Source of the DNA: JBBDNV01 sp040877415
GTDB lineage: Bacteria > Planctomycetota > Planctomycetia > Pirellulales > PALSA-1355
Direction of reading: 5' to 3'
DNA length: 21,526 bases
Assembly: GCA_040877415.1 (NCBI GenBank)
Contig: JBBDNV010000100.1
Location: 1 to 21,526, forward strand
The notes under the pieces are model-generated. The model made no database searches, was not told where the DNA came from, and worked only from the letters and a program-made list of their open reading frames with translations. Numbering within the stretch: position 1 is the first letter of the stretch; every line of letters starts with the position of its first letter. Below, piece by piece: positions 7,824-14,872 of the stretch. The position numbers and the translations under genes were made by a program.

Positions 7824-9325
7824 CCTCGGTTCGGCGACGCCTGGCGATAGCGCTTATAACCATAGCGGTCACGTGTCCGTCGCTCGCGATCGCGGCGCCG
7901 GGAGCCGGCCCGGCTGCGGCCGAGCATCGTTCGATTACCGATCGAAGCGTCGACTGGCCCACGTGGCACCAGTGGCGGCGCGTGCTGCTTCTGCAAGACT
8001 ACAACACGCGCGTCGTGCTGTTGGGCACGACCTTGTTGGGGCTGGCCGCCGGAGCCGTCGGCAATTTCACCTTGCTGCGCAAGCGGGCCCTGATGGGCGA
8101 CGCGCTCAGTCACGCCACGCTGCCGGGCGTCGGATTGGCGTTCGTGCTCGTGACGCTGGCCGGAGGGGACGGCAAATCGCTGCCGCTGTTGCTGGCCGGC
8201 GCGGCCGTGACCGGCATGCTCGGATTGGCCGCCATCCTGTTTATCCGCAACGCGACGCGGCTCAAGGAAGACGCGGCGCTGGGCATCGTATTGAGCGTCT
8301 TCTTCGGCGCAGGCGTGGCCGTGCTCGGCGTGGCCCAGCAGATGAAGACCGGGCACGCGGCCGGACTCGAGGCGTTCATCTACGGCAAGGCGGCGTCGAT
8401 GGGCGCCCTGGACGCCGAGTTGATCGGCATCGCAGCGCTGATTGCGGCCGTGGTCTGCGTGCTGCTCTTCAAGGAGCTGCGCCTGTTGTGTTTCGACGAG
8501 GCTTTTGCCGGCTCGCGAGGATACCCCGTTTTCGTTTTGGACGCCGTGCTGATGATCCTCGTCGTGATGGTCACGCTCATCGGCTTGCAGGCAGTCGGGC
8601 TGATCCTGATGGTCGCGCTGTTGGTGGTGCCGGCCGCGGCGGCCCGGTTCTGGACGGAGCGGATGTCGACGATGGCCGCGATTTCCGCGGCAATCGGCGC
8701 CGCAAGCGCCCTGGTCGGCGCAGCCATGAGCGCCTTATTCCCCAGACTTCCCTCGGGCGCGATGATCGTGCTGGTGGCGACTTGCGCGTTCCTGTTGAGC
8801 ATGTTTTTGGGAACGGAGCGGGGCGTGGTCGTGCGCACGGTGCGCGGGCGGCGGCTGCGGAAGAAGATTCACCGCGATCATCTGCTGCGCGCCCTTTACG
8901 AGGTGCTCGAAGCGCGCGCAGCCGCGGAGCCGGTCGCTGGGGGCGAGCAAGCCGCGCCCGTGACCGTGGCGGAGCTGGCATCGGCCCGCTCGTGGAATCC
9001 CGGGCAGCTCGGCCGCCTGATTCGGTTCGCCGATGCGCGCGGTCTGGTGCGCACGGATCACGAGGGACGAGTGCGGCTGACGCCTGAGGGCTATCGCGCG
9101 GCCGTCAAGGTCACCTACGACCATCGCCTGTGGGAGTTGTTCTTGACGCACTACGCCGACATTGCGCCCAGCCAGGTCGACCGGGGAGCCGACGCGATCG
9201 AGCACGTGCTGGACGCCGACATGATTGCCGAGCTGGAGTCGCTCCTGCCCGATCATGAGCAGGAGAAACCGGTGCCGCCGAGCCTCCATCCGACGCAAGC
9301 GGCGGCATCGCCGGCGACGAACTGA
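7820..9325 (+). CDS. metal ABC transporter permease fused to a C-terminal DtxR/MntR-like regulator module, 501 aa
   Basis: Residues 1-26 resemble an extra signal-like segment (LAIALITIAVTCPSLAIAA). Residues about 50-335 are an ABC-3 type permease with 8-9 hydrophobic helices and the family hallmark KRALMGDALSHATLPGVGLAF. Unlike ordinary permeases of this family (about 280-300 aa), it continues for some 160 residues in the cytoplasm. First comes a winged helix (VTVAELASARSWNPGQLGRLIRF and GLVRTDHEGRVRLTPEGY), then the iron-dependent-repressor dimerisation helix bundle (His435 in HRLWELFLTHYADIAPSQVD, Glu461-His462 in AIEHVL). His435 and the Glu-His pair match positions that bind metal in MntR/DtxR. 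The ATG overlaps the ATPase stop (ATGA). Confidence 0.88.
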   Translation: MTSVRRRLAIALITIAVTCPSLAIAAPGAGPAAAEHRSITDRSVDWPTWHQWRRVLLLQDYNTRVVLLGTTLLGLAAGAVGNFTLLRKRALMGDALSHATLPGVGLAFVLVTLAGGDGKSLPLLLAGAAVTGMLGLAAILFIRNATRLKEDAALGIVLSVFFGAGVAVLGVAQQMKTGHAAGLEAFIYGKAASMGALDAELIGIAALIAAVVCVLLFKELRLLCFDEAFAGSRGYPVFVLDAVLMILVVMVTLIGLQAVGLILMVALLVVPAAAARFWTERMSTMAAISAAIGAASALVGAAMSALFPRLPSGAMIVLVATCAFLLSMFLGTERGVVVRTVRGRRLRKKIHRDHLLRALYEVLEARAAAEPVAGGEQAAPVTVAELASARSWNPGQLGRLIRFADARGLVRTDHEGRVRLTPEGYRAAVKVTYDHRLWELFLTHYADIAPSQVDRGADAIEHVLDADMIAELESLLPDHEQEKPVPPSLHPTQAAASPATN

Positions 9326-9340
9326 TCGGACACTCTTGCC

Positions 9341-10660
9341 ATGGAACTTTTGGAAAACTGGAACTGGTTGCTCGACGGCTGGATCGTGGCGGCCGGCGTT
9401 CTGTGCGCCGTGGCGTCGGCGCTAGTGGGCAATTTTCTCGTGCTGCGCAAGATGAGCATGCTGGGCGACGCGATCAGCCATGCCGTGTTGCCGGGGTTGG
9501 CGGCGGCGTTTTTTCTCACCAGCTCGCGCGACAGCTTGCCGATGTTCGTCGGCGCGGCGATCGTGGGCGTGCTGACCGCGCTGTTTACGGAGTCGATACG
9601 CCGCTTCGGCAAGGTCGACGAGGGCGCCGCGATGGGGGTCGTGTTTACCGCCTTGTTCGCGGCCGGATTGGTGATGATCGTGCAAGCGGCCGATCGGGTC
9701 GATCTCGATCCGGGCTGCGTGCTGTACGGCGCCATTGAAATGACGCCGCTCTATACCGTGACGGTCGGCCAGTGGGAAATCCCCCGAGTCGTGCTGGTGC
9801 TGGGCGCCGTGATGCTCGTCAACCTGCTGGCGGTGGTCCTGTTTTACAAGGAATTCAAGATTGCTTCGTTCGATCCGGCGTTGGCGACCGCGCTGGGGTT
9901 CAACGATTCGATCATGCACTATCTGCTCACCACGCTGGTGGCCATCACCGCCGTGGCCAGCTTTGAAGCGGTGGGGAACATTCTGGTGGTGGCCATGTTG
10001 ATCGTGCCGCCGGCGACGGCTTATCTGTGCACCGATCGGTTGCGGACGATGATCGTCATCAGCGTGATCGTGGCTGCGCTGGCCGCGATCCTGGGCCACG
10101 TCGGGGCCATCGTGGTTCCGCGGCTGTTTGGCTATCACAGCACGACCACGTCCGGAATGATGGCAACCATGGCCGGGCTGCTGTTTGCCGTCGCGGTGCT
10201 GTTCGCGCCGCGCCAGGGCATCGTCGTCGGCTTCCTGCGCCGAGGCTTGCTGTCGCTGCGAATTCTTGCCGAAGACGTTTTGGCGCTGCTGTACCGGGCC
10301 GAAGAGCAATCGCACGCCAGCACGGTCATGGATCGCAACGCGGTTCGGCGCGTTCTGGGGCCGGGTTCCCTGAGGACGACGACCGTGCTGGGCATGCTGC
10401 TCTCGCGCGGTGAATTGGTGCGCGGCAAGGACGGATTCAGTCTGACCGACCGGGGACGCGACCGCGCGAAAACGCTGGTCCGCTCCCATCGTCTCTGGGA
10501 GCGCTACCTCGCCACCGCCGCCGGCATCGTCGAAAGTCGGATTCACGGCAACGCCGAACAGCTCGAACATTACACCGACCACGAATTGCGCGGCGAGCTC
10601 GATCGCGAAATGGCCCACCCGGCCGTCGATCCGCACGGGAAGCCGATTCCGCCCGAATAG
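9341..10660 (+). CDS. second metal ABC transporter permease fused to a DtxR-like C-terminal module, 439 aa
   Basis: This is the second ABC-3 permease of the operon, 15 nt after the first. It has the hallmark RKMSMLGDAISHAVLPGLAAAF near residues 35-60 and about eight membrane helices up to residue ~295. The tail (about 300-439) again holds a degenerate winged helix (LRTTTVLGMLLSRGELVRG, FSLTDRGRDRAK) and a repressor-type dimerisation helix with His383 (HRLWERYL) and Glu409-His410 (QLEHYT). The tail is more diverged than that of the first permease, and its recognition helix is hard to place, so DNA binding is less certain. It may serve only for dimerisation or metal sensing. The start has no strong Shine-Dalgarno, fitting coupled translation. 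There is no stand-alone MntR in the window. Confidence 0.87.
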   Translation: MELLENWNWLLDGWIVAAGVLCAVASALVGNFLVLRKMSMLGDAISHAVLPGLAAAFFLTSSRDSLPMFVGAAIVGVLTALFTESIRRFGKVDEGAAMGVVFTALFAAGLVMIVQAADRVDLDPGCVLYGAIEMTPLYTVTVGQWEIPRVVLVLGAVMLVNLLAVVLFYKEFKIASFDPALATALGFNDSIMHYLLTTLVAITAVASFEAVGNILVVAMLIVPPATAYLCTDRLRTMIVISVIVAALAAILGHVGAIVVPRLFGYHSTTTSGMMATMAGLLFAVAVLFAPRQGIVVGFLRRGLLSLRILAEDVLALLYRAEEQSHASTVMDRNAVRRVLGPGSLRTTTVLGMLLSRGELVRGKDGFSLTDRGRDRAKTLVRSHRLWERYLATAAGIVESRIHGNAEQLEHYTDHELRGELDREMAHPAVDPHGKPIPPE

Positions 10661-11053
10661 CGGGCCGGGGACGGGCACGGGCCGAATGGACGTTGCCGGC
10701 GGAATCTCCGGGCTCAACCGCCCAAAGTGAAGCTATCAAGGCTGCGACTGCATGACCGCGGATGCCTTTGTCCCTGGCATGATCGGCAAGATTCGGCGAC
10801 GCATCGCCGATGTTGATGGTAGGGCCGCTGATTTGCGACATCTCGCTGCGCCGCCCGTCGAGTTTGCTTTTGCCCTTTCACGTTCGCGAAGGTTCCTCGC
10901 CGACTCATCAACTAGCCCGCTTTTCACGTCCTGTTCATGGCCGTCGGGCCGTGCGATTGCTTCCGCTTGTATCCAAACCGTTCGTGCGGGAGAGCCGCGT
11001 GCGCGGGCGCGGCCGACATATCGGGCCGTAGCCCGATTGGGGAGATTTACATC
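10661..11053. other. intergenic region between the import operon and the efflux cluster
   Basis: These 393 bases have no credible gene; open frames are Arg/Ser-rich and lack start signals. The right end carries two GC-rich hairpins before the tolC-like gene. I see no clear terminator for the import operon and no good promoter match. Confidence 0.4.
10994..11037 (+). promoter_or_regulatory. paired hairpins in the tolC-like leader
   Basis: GCCGCG (10994-10999) pairs with CGCGGC (11008-11013). ATCGGGC (11020-11026) pairs perfectly with GCCCGAT (11031-11037) around a CGTA tetraloop. The second stem ends two bases before the GGGGAG ribosome binding site (11039-11044), so its folding could affect translation initiation. 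It could also be a remnant repeat; no function is proven. Confidence 0.35.
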
Positions 11054-12601
11054 GTGCTCCTGGACTTCGGGATCGTACCCGGCTGCCGATCGAGAGCCGG
11101 CGCATTACGCGTCGCGATTCTCGTTGGCGTCGCGGGAGCGATCCTCTGGCACGGCCAGACGCTGTTCGCCCAAACCCGGCTCCCGAGCGCGCGCAAAAGG
11201 GCGGCGCAGTCGCCGGACCACCAGGACCGTCGAGTCCCTCCGGCCGATGCACGGGCGCACGCGGCCGCGGGACAGCGGACCGCGTTTCAGCACGCGCTTG
11301 GGGCTTCACGTCCGTGGGAGAGCATTCCGAGCGGGCAGCTCGTAGGCGACCCGCCGGCGGACGGCCTGACGCTCGCGGATCTGGAGTGCACGGCGCTGGC
11401 GAACAACCCCACGCTCGTGCAGGCCGATGCGAGAGTTCGCGCGGCGCAGGGTCAATGGCTGCAGTCGGGCCTGCGCCCCAACCCGATTGTCGGTTATCAG
11501 GCGACCGAAGTCGGCAACAACGGGCAAGCCGGCCAGCAGGGGGCCTTCATCAGCCAGGAATTTGTCCGCCGCGGCAAGTTGGAATTGAGCCGCGTAGCCG
11601 GCGGCCGGGCGGTTTCCCAGGCCCAGCAGGAATTTGCCGCGCAGCGGCTGCGAGTGCTCAACGACGTGCGCGCCGAGTATTTCAACGTGCTGGTTGCCCA
11701 GCGGGCGATGGAGTTGACCGGTGAACTGGCATCGATCGGCGGCCGCGCGCAGGAAACAACCGAGCAGCTCTTTCGCGGCGAGCAAATCGCCTACGTCGAC
11801 GTGCTGCAAGCCCGCATCGAGTCCAATTCGGCGGGCATTGCCGTCGAGAACGCGCGCAACCGGCACGCCGCGGCGTGGCGCAGATTGTCGTCGGTGGTGG
11901 GCGTGCCGAACATGGTTCCGCGCGAGCTGGGCGGCGATTTGGAGCCACCGCCCGACGTTCTCGAATGGGAAGCGACGCTGGCGCGGCTTTTCGAGCAGAG
12001 TCCGGAGCTGGCCGGCGCGCGAGTCGGCGTGGCTCGGGCGCGGGCGGTTCTCGAGCGGGCGCGGATCGAGCCCTTGCCCAATTTCGACGTTCAACTGGGC
12101 GTCCAATATGACAACGCGTCGCAGTACACGATCGGCAACGTTCAGGTGGGAATTCCCCTGCCGATCCTGAATCGAAACCAGGGCAACGTCCAAACGGGAT
12201 TCGCCGATTTGCGAAATGCCCGGGCCGAGGTGGGCCGGGTTGAATTGAGCCTGCGCAGCCGGCTCGCCTCGGCGTTCGAGACGTACGCGAATGCCCGCAA
12301 CCAGGTCGAGAAATACACCCGCGACATCCTTCCCGACGCGCGCTCGTCGCTCGATCTGGTTACCAAGGGCTACCAGCAGCAGCAATTCAGCTTCCTGACG
12401 CTTTTGACGGCGCAGCGAACCTACGGGCAAGCGAGCCTGGCCTACTTGCAGGCCCTGCAGCAACTGGGCGTCAGCCGCGTGGCGATTGACGGCTTGCTTC
12501 TTGGCGGAAGCCTTCGCGAGGAGCCTGGGATAGACGTGCCGCGGGTCGACACGGGGATCGCGCCGGTATTCGGGCCAGGTCGGCCACCAGTCGAGCGGTA
12601 A
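11054..12601 (+). CDS. TolC/CzcC-family outer membrane efflux protein, 515 aa
   Basis: The GTG at 11054 is chosen because GGGGAG (11039-11044) precedes it and a signal peptide follows directly (ALRVAILVGVAGAILWHGQTLFAQ). The frame is open further upstream, but without any start signal. After a low-complexity, Arg/Ala-rich linker, two outer-membrane efflux (OEP) repeats begin near residues 105 (LTLADLECTALANNPTL) and 305 (LARLFEQSPELAGARV). Each has the long Ala/Gln-rich helices expected of the periplasmic tunnel. The C-terminal QFSFLTLLTAQRTYGQASLAYLQALQQLG is typical of the CzcC/CusC group. It should form the outer-membrane channel of the RND pump encoded downstream. The same C-terminal end recurs in diverged form at 21210-21440. 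Confidence 0.87.
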   Translation: MLLDFGIVPGCRSRAGALRVAILVGVAGAILWHGQTLFAQTRLPSARKRAAQSPDHQDRRVPPADARAHAAAGQRTAFQHALGASRPWESIPSGQLVGDPPADGLTLADLECTALANNPTLVQADARVRAAQGQWLQSGLRPNPIVGYQATEVGNNGQAGQQGAFISQEFVRRGKLELSRVAGGRAVSQAQQEFAAQRLRVLNDVRAEYFNVLVAQRAMELTGELASIGGRAQETTEQLFRGEQIAYVDVLQARIESNSAGIAVENARNRHAAAWRRLSSVVGVPNMVPRELGGDLEPPPDVLEWEATLARLFEQSPELAGARVGVARARAVLERARIEPLPNFDVQLGVQYDNASQYTIGNVQVGIPLPILNRNQGNVQTGFADLRNARAEVGRVELSLRSRLASAFETYANARNQVEKYTRDILPDARSSLDLVTKGYQQQQFSFLTLLTAQRTYGQASLAYLQALQQLGVSRVAIDGLLLGGSLREEPGIDVPRVDTGIAPVFGPGRPPVER

Positions 12602-12617
12602 TAGTTGTCTTTCGCGA

Positions 12618-12662
12618 GCGCCGCCATGACGGCGCCGGCCCCTCGATTGATTGCGGGGCCGG
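12618..12662 (+). terminator. tandem GC-rich hairpins after the tolC-like gene
   Basis: GCGCCG (12618-12623) pairs with CGGCGC (12630-12635) around 6 nt. CCGGCCCC (12635-12642) pairs perfectly with GGGGCCGG (12655-12662) around 12 nt. They begin 17 nt after the stop. No U-tract follows, so it is either a weak terminator or an mRNA-stabilising structure separating tolC expression from the downstream genes. Confidence 0.4.
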
Positions 12663-12863
12663 GAGGACCGATTGCCAGAACATGAATTCTCCCCAGCCGC
12701 GTTTTCGCGTGGATTTCATCAGAATGTCAAAACCCAATGGCAGGCAACGGCTTGGGATGGTATCTCAGAATAATGAATCATGCCGCTTGCATCGAATGTG
12801 TTGACGAGGACCGACTGATTTTGTCGATACCATTAGCGATAGAATTAATTGGAGAGTCTCCGA

Positions 12864-13268
12864 ATGAACCGTTGCGTTGCTATCATCGCCGCCGTCTCAG
12901 TGCTATGGCACACGATGGCTGGCTGCTGCGCGCATCACGGACACCCGGAGTCAGTCGCGCATTTTGCGGCGGCGGTTGGCGGGCCGTGCGATCATGATCA
13001 CCACTCGTGCGATCCCGCGAGTCACTCGGCCCCGGCCTTACCAGACTCGTCGGAATGTCACGAAGGAACCTGCGCGTTTGCCGTTCCGGACGCGCCACTA
13101 TCCATTGAGTTCGACGCACCGGGAAGCGGTTTCTTCCTCAGCGATTGCGTGCTGAACGACCAGGCGCGCGTTGGGCCGTTTGCTTCCTTTGACGCTTCTG
13201 CAAGTACGGCACCTTTCTTGCTCGGTGCGCTGCCCCGGCATCTTGCGCTTGGCGTGCTGCTACTTTGA
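12864..13268 (+). CDS. secreted His/Cys-rich small protein of the metal-efflux cluster, 134 aa
   Basis: The ATG at 12864 has GGAGAG at 12851-12856. Residues 1-20 form a signal peptide (VAIIAAVSVLWHTMAG) ending before Cys21-Cys22, possibly a lipobox (MAGC). The mature N-terminal half is packed with potential metal ligands: CCAHHGH (21-27), CDHDHHSC (42-49), His54 and ECHEGTC (64-70). The C-terminal half (about 75-134) is bland, with a hydrophobic end. I do not recognise a named family. The ligand spacing and the position between an outer-membrane channel and the RND adaptor suggest periplasmic binding or delivery of a soft metal (Cu, Zn, Ni, Co); that is an inference. It could alternatively be only a metal buffer. 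Confidence 0.7.
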   Translation: MNRCVAIIAAVSVLWHTMAGCCAHHGHPESVAHFAAAVGGPCDHDHHSCDPASHSAPALPDSSECHEGTCAFAVPDAPLSIEFDAPGSGFFLSDCVLNDQARVGPFASFDASASTAPFLLGALPRHLALGVLLL

Positions 13269-13427
13269 TTTCTCTACGACCCGGCAAGTGACTGTCTCAC
13301 GCCAGACAATCACGCTGCTCGCCGGGATGCCAGGCTTCGGTCGTCGTCCGGGGTTCTGCTGCGCCTCGCGTGACGTTTGTCCCTGCAGCTACTGAAAAAC
13401 GCGCCCGTACATGCGCGGGAGGTCGCC

Positions 13428-14807
13428 ATGAAGCTTAAAATGCCGCGGTTCCGCGTGTGGGGATGGTCGGTTCTCGCAATCGGGGCCATCGCCGTTGCGC
13501 TGGCGCTTAGTCCGCGGTGGTTACAGTGGGCCGCGCGGCTCGTCACGACGACGGCCGATCCGCCAAAAATGGAGTCGCATAGCGGCGATGCCCACGATCA
13601 CGACCACGCGGGTCATTCCGAAGAAACGTCAATTGAGCTTAGCGCAAACGGGCTGAAGAACATCGGTTTTCAACCGCTGACCGTCGAACTCGGAACGTTC
13701 ACCAAGACGATTTCGCTCCCGGCGATCGTCACGGAGCGCCCGGGCCGCTCGCAGATCGAGATTACCGCTCCCCTGACCGGTGTGATCACCAAGATCTTGC
13801 CCATCCGAGGCGCGGCCGTGGAGGCCGGAGGGGCGATGTTCGAGATTCGGCTAACGCACGAAGAACTCGTAGGCGCGCAGCGCGATCTCATTCGCACGGC
13901 GGAAAGTCTCACCGTCGTCAAGCGGGAAATCGACCGACTTGAATCCTTGGGCGAGGGCATCGTCGCCGGACAGCGGATCGTAGAGCAAAAGTACGAGAAG
14001 CAGCGGCTTGAGGCGTCGCTGCGGGCCGAACGCCAGGCACTCTTGCTTCACGGGCTTGAAGAAAAGCAGGTCGAGGACATCCTGGAGCGGCAACAATTGC
14101 TGCGATCGATCACGGTTCGGGCGCCCGAGCACCGCGACGAAGGCGTGGGGTGCCAAGGGGATCATCTGTTCCACGTCCAAGAACTGCCCGTGAAGCCCGG
14201 ACAGCAAGTCGAGGCCGGGCAGACGCTGGCCGTGCTGGCGGACCATTGCGGGCTGTACGTCGAGGGGCGCGCTTTCGAGGACGACGCGCTACGGTTGCGC
14301 CGCGCGGCTCGCGAAGGTTGGGACGTTTCGGCCCACCTGCTGACGGGAGAGCACGAAACGGACGTCGTCAAGGGGCTCAAGCTATTGTATCTGTCCGATA
14401 CCATTGATCCTGAGTCTCGGGCGTTTCACTTCTACCTCAGCCTGCCCAACGAGATCGCCCTGGATCAAACCTCGTCCGGTCATCGCTTCCTCGAATGGCG
14501 ATTCAAGCCGGGACAGCGGATGGAGCTGCAAGTTCCCGTCGAGAAGTGGGCGGAGAAGATCGTGCTGCCGGTCGAGGCCGTCGTTGACGAGGGCGCCGAA
14601 GCCTATGTCTACGAGCAGAACGGCGACCATTTTGACCGTGTGCCGGTCCACGTGGAATACCGCGATCAGAACTCCGCGGTGATCGCCAACGACGGGTCCA
14701 TTTTTGCAGGCGACGTCGTCGCAGCCCGGGGCGCTTATCAGATGCACCTGGCGCTAAAGAACAAGGCTGGCGGCGGTGTCGATCCGCACGCCGGCCATAG
14801 TCACTAA
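13428..14807 (+). CDS. efflux RND transporter periplasmic adaptor (CusB/CzcB type), 459 aa
   Basis: The ATG at 13428 follows GGGAGG (13417-13422) and gives MKLKMPRFRVWGW, a membrane anchor with hydrophobic core WSVLAIGAIAVALAL. A His-rich segment follows (HSGDAHDHDHAGH, residues 51-63), and the protein ends in DPHAGHSH; both ends are likely metal-binding. Between them are the HlyD-type barrel-sandwich strands (ITAPLTGVITKILPIRGAAVEAG), a long coiled-coil hairpin (about 140-220, RDLIRTAESLTVVKREIDRLE) and the return half (LPVKPGQQVEAGQTLAVLA). It should bridge the inner-membrane pump and the TolC-like channel. The insert around CQGDHLFHVQ is typical of heavy-metal adaptors, as far as I recall. 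The pump gene starts 65 nt downstream. Confidence 0.88.
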   Translation: MKLKMPRFRVWGWSVLAIGAIAVALALSPRWLQWAARLVTTTADPPKMESHSGDAHDHDHAGHSEETSIELSANGLKNIGFQPLTVELGTFTKTISLPAIVTERPGRSQIEITAPLTGVITKILPIRGAAVEAGGAMFEIRLTHEELVGAQRDLIRTAESLTVVKREIDRLESLGEGIVAGQRIVEQKYEKQRLEASLRAERQALLLHGLEEKQVEDILERQQLLRSITVRAPEHRDEGVGCQGDHLFHVQELPVKPGQQVEAGQTLAVLADHCGLYVEGRAFEDDALRLRRAAREGWDVSAHLLTGEHETDVVKGLKLLYLSDTIDPESRAFHFYLSLPNEIALDQTSSGHRFLEWRFKPGQRMELQVPVEKWAEKIVLPVEAVVDEGAEAYVYEQNGDHFDRVPVHVEYRDQNSAVIANDGSIFAGDVVAARGAYQMHLALKNKAGGGVDPHAGHSH

Positions 14808-14872
14808 CCCGATTGCACCAGCAGCCATGAGCCTGATCCTCGACGTGCCGCAATAACGCCAGGAGAGTCGCC

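Noticed and set aside
9422..10717. Long minus-strand open frame (431 codons) opposite the second permease
   Set aside because: His/Gln/Arg-rich antisense translation of a membrane protein; no start signal or domain.
10981..11015. Possible group II intron domain V upstream of the tolC-like gene
   Set aside because: The GC-rich stem superficially resembles one, but the conserved domain V sequence and bulge are absent and no reverse transcriptase is nearby.
10937..11053. N-terminal extension of the tolC-like protein from 10937
   Set aside because: The 39 extra codons lack a ribosome binding site and would bury the signal peptide; the GTG at 11054 has GGGGAG in place.
10752..11345. 197-codon plus-strand frame upstream of and overlapping the tolC-like gene
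   Set aside because: Arg/Ser-rich composition, overlap with the tolC signal peptide region, and no Shine-Dalgarno.
12801..12845. Promoter for the His/Cys-rich gene (TTGACG at 12801, TAGAAT at 12840)
   Set aside because: The two boxes are 33 nt apart and no other pair with normal spacing was found, so no promoter is called.
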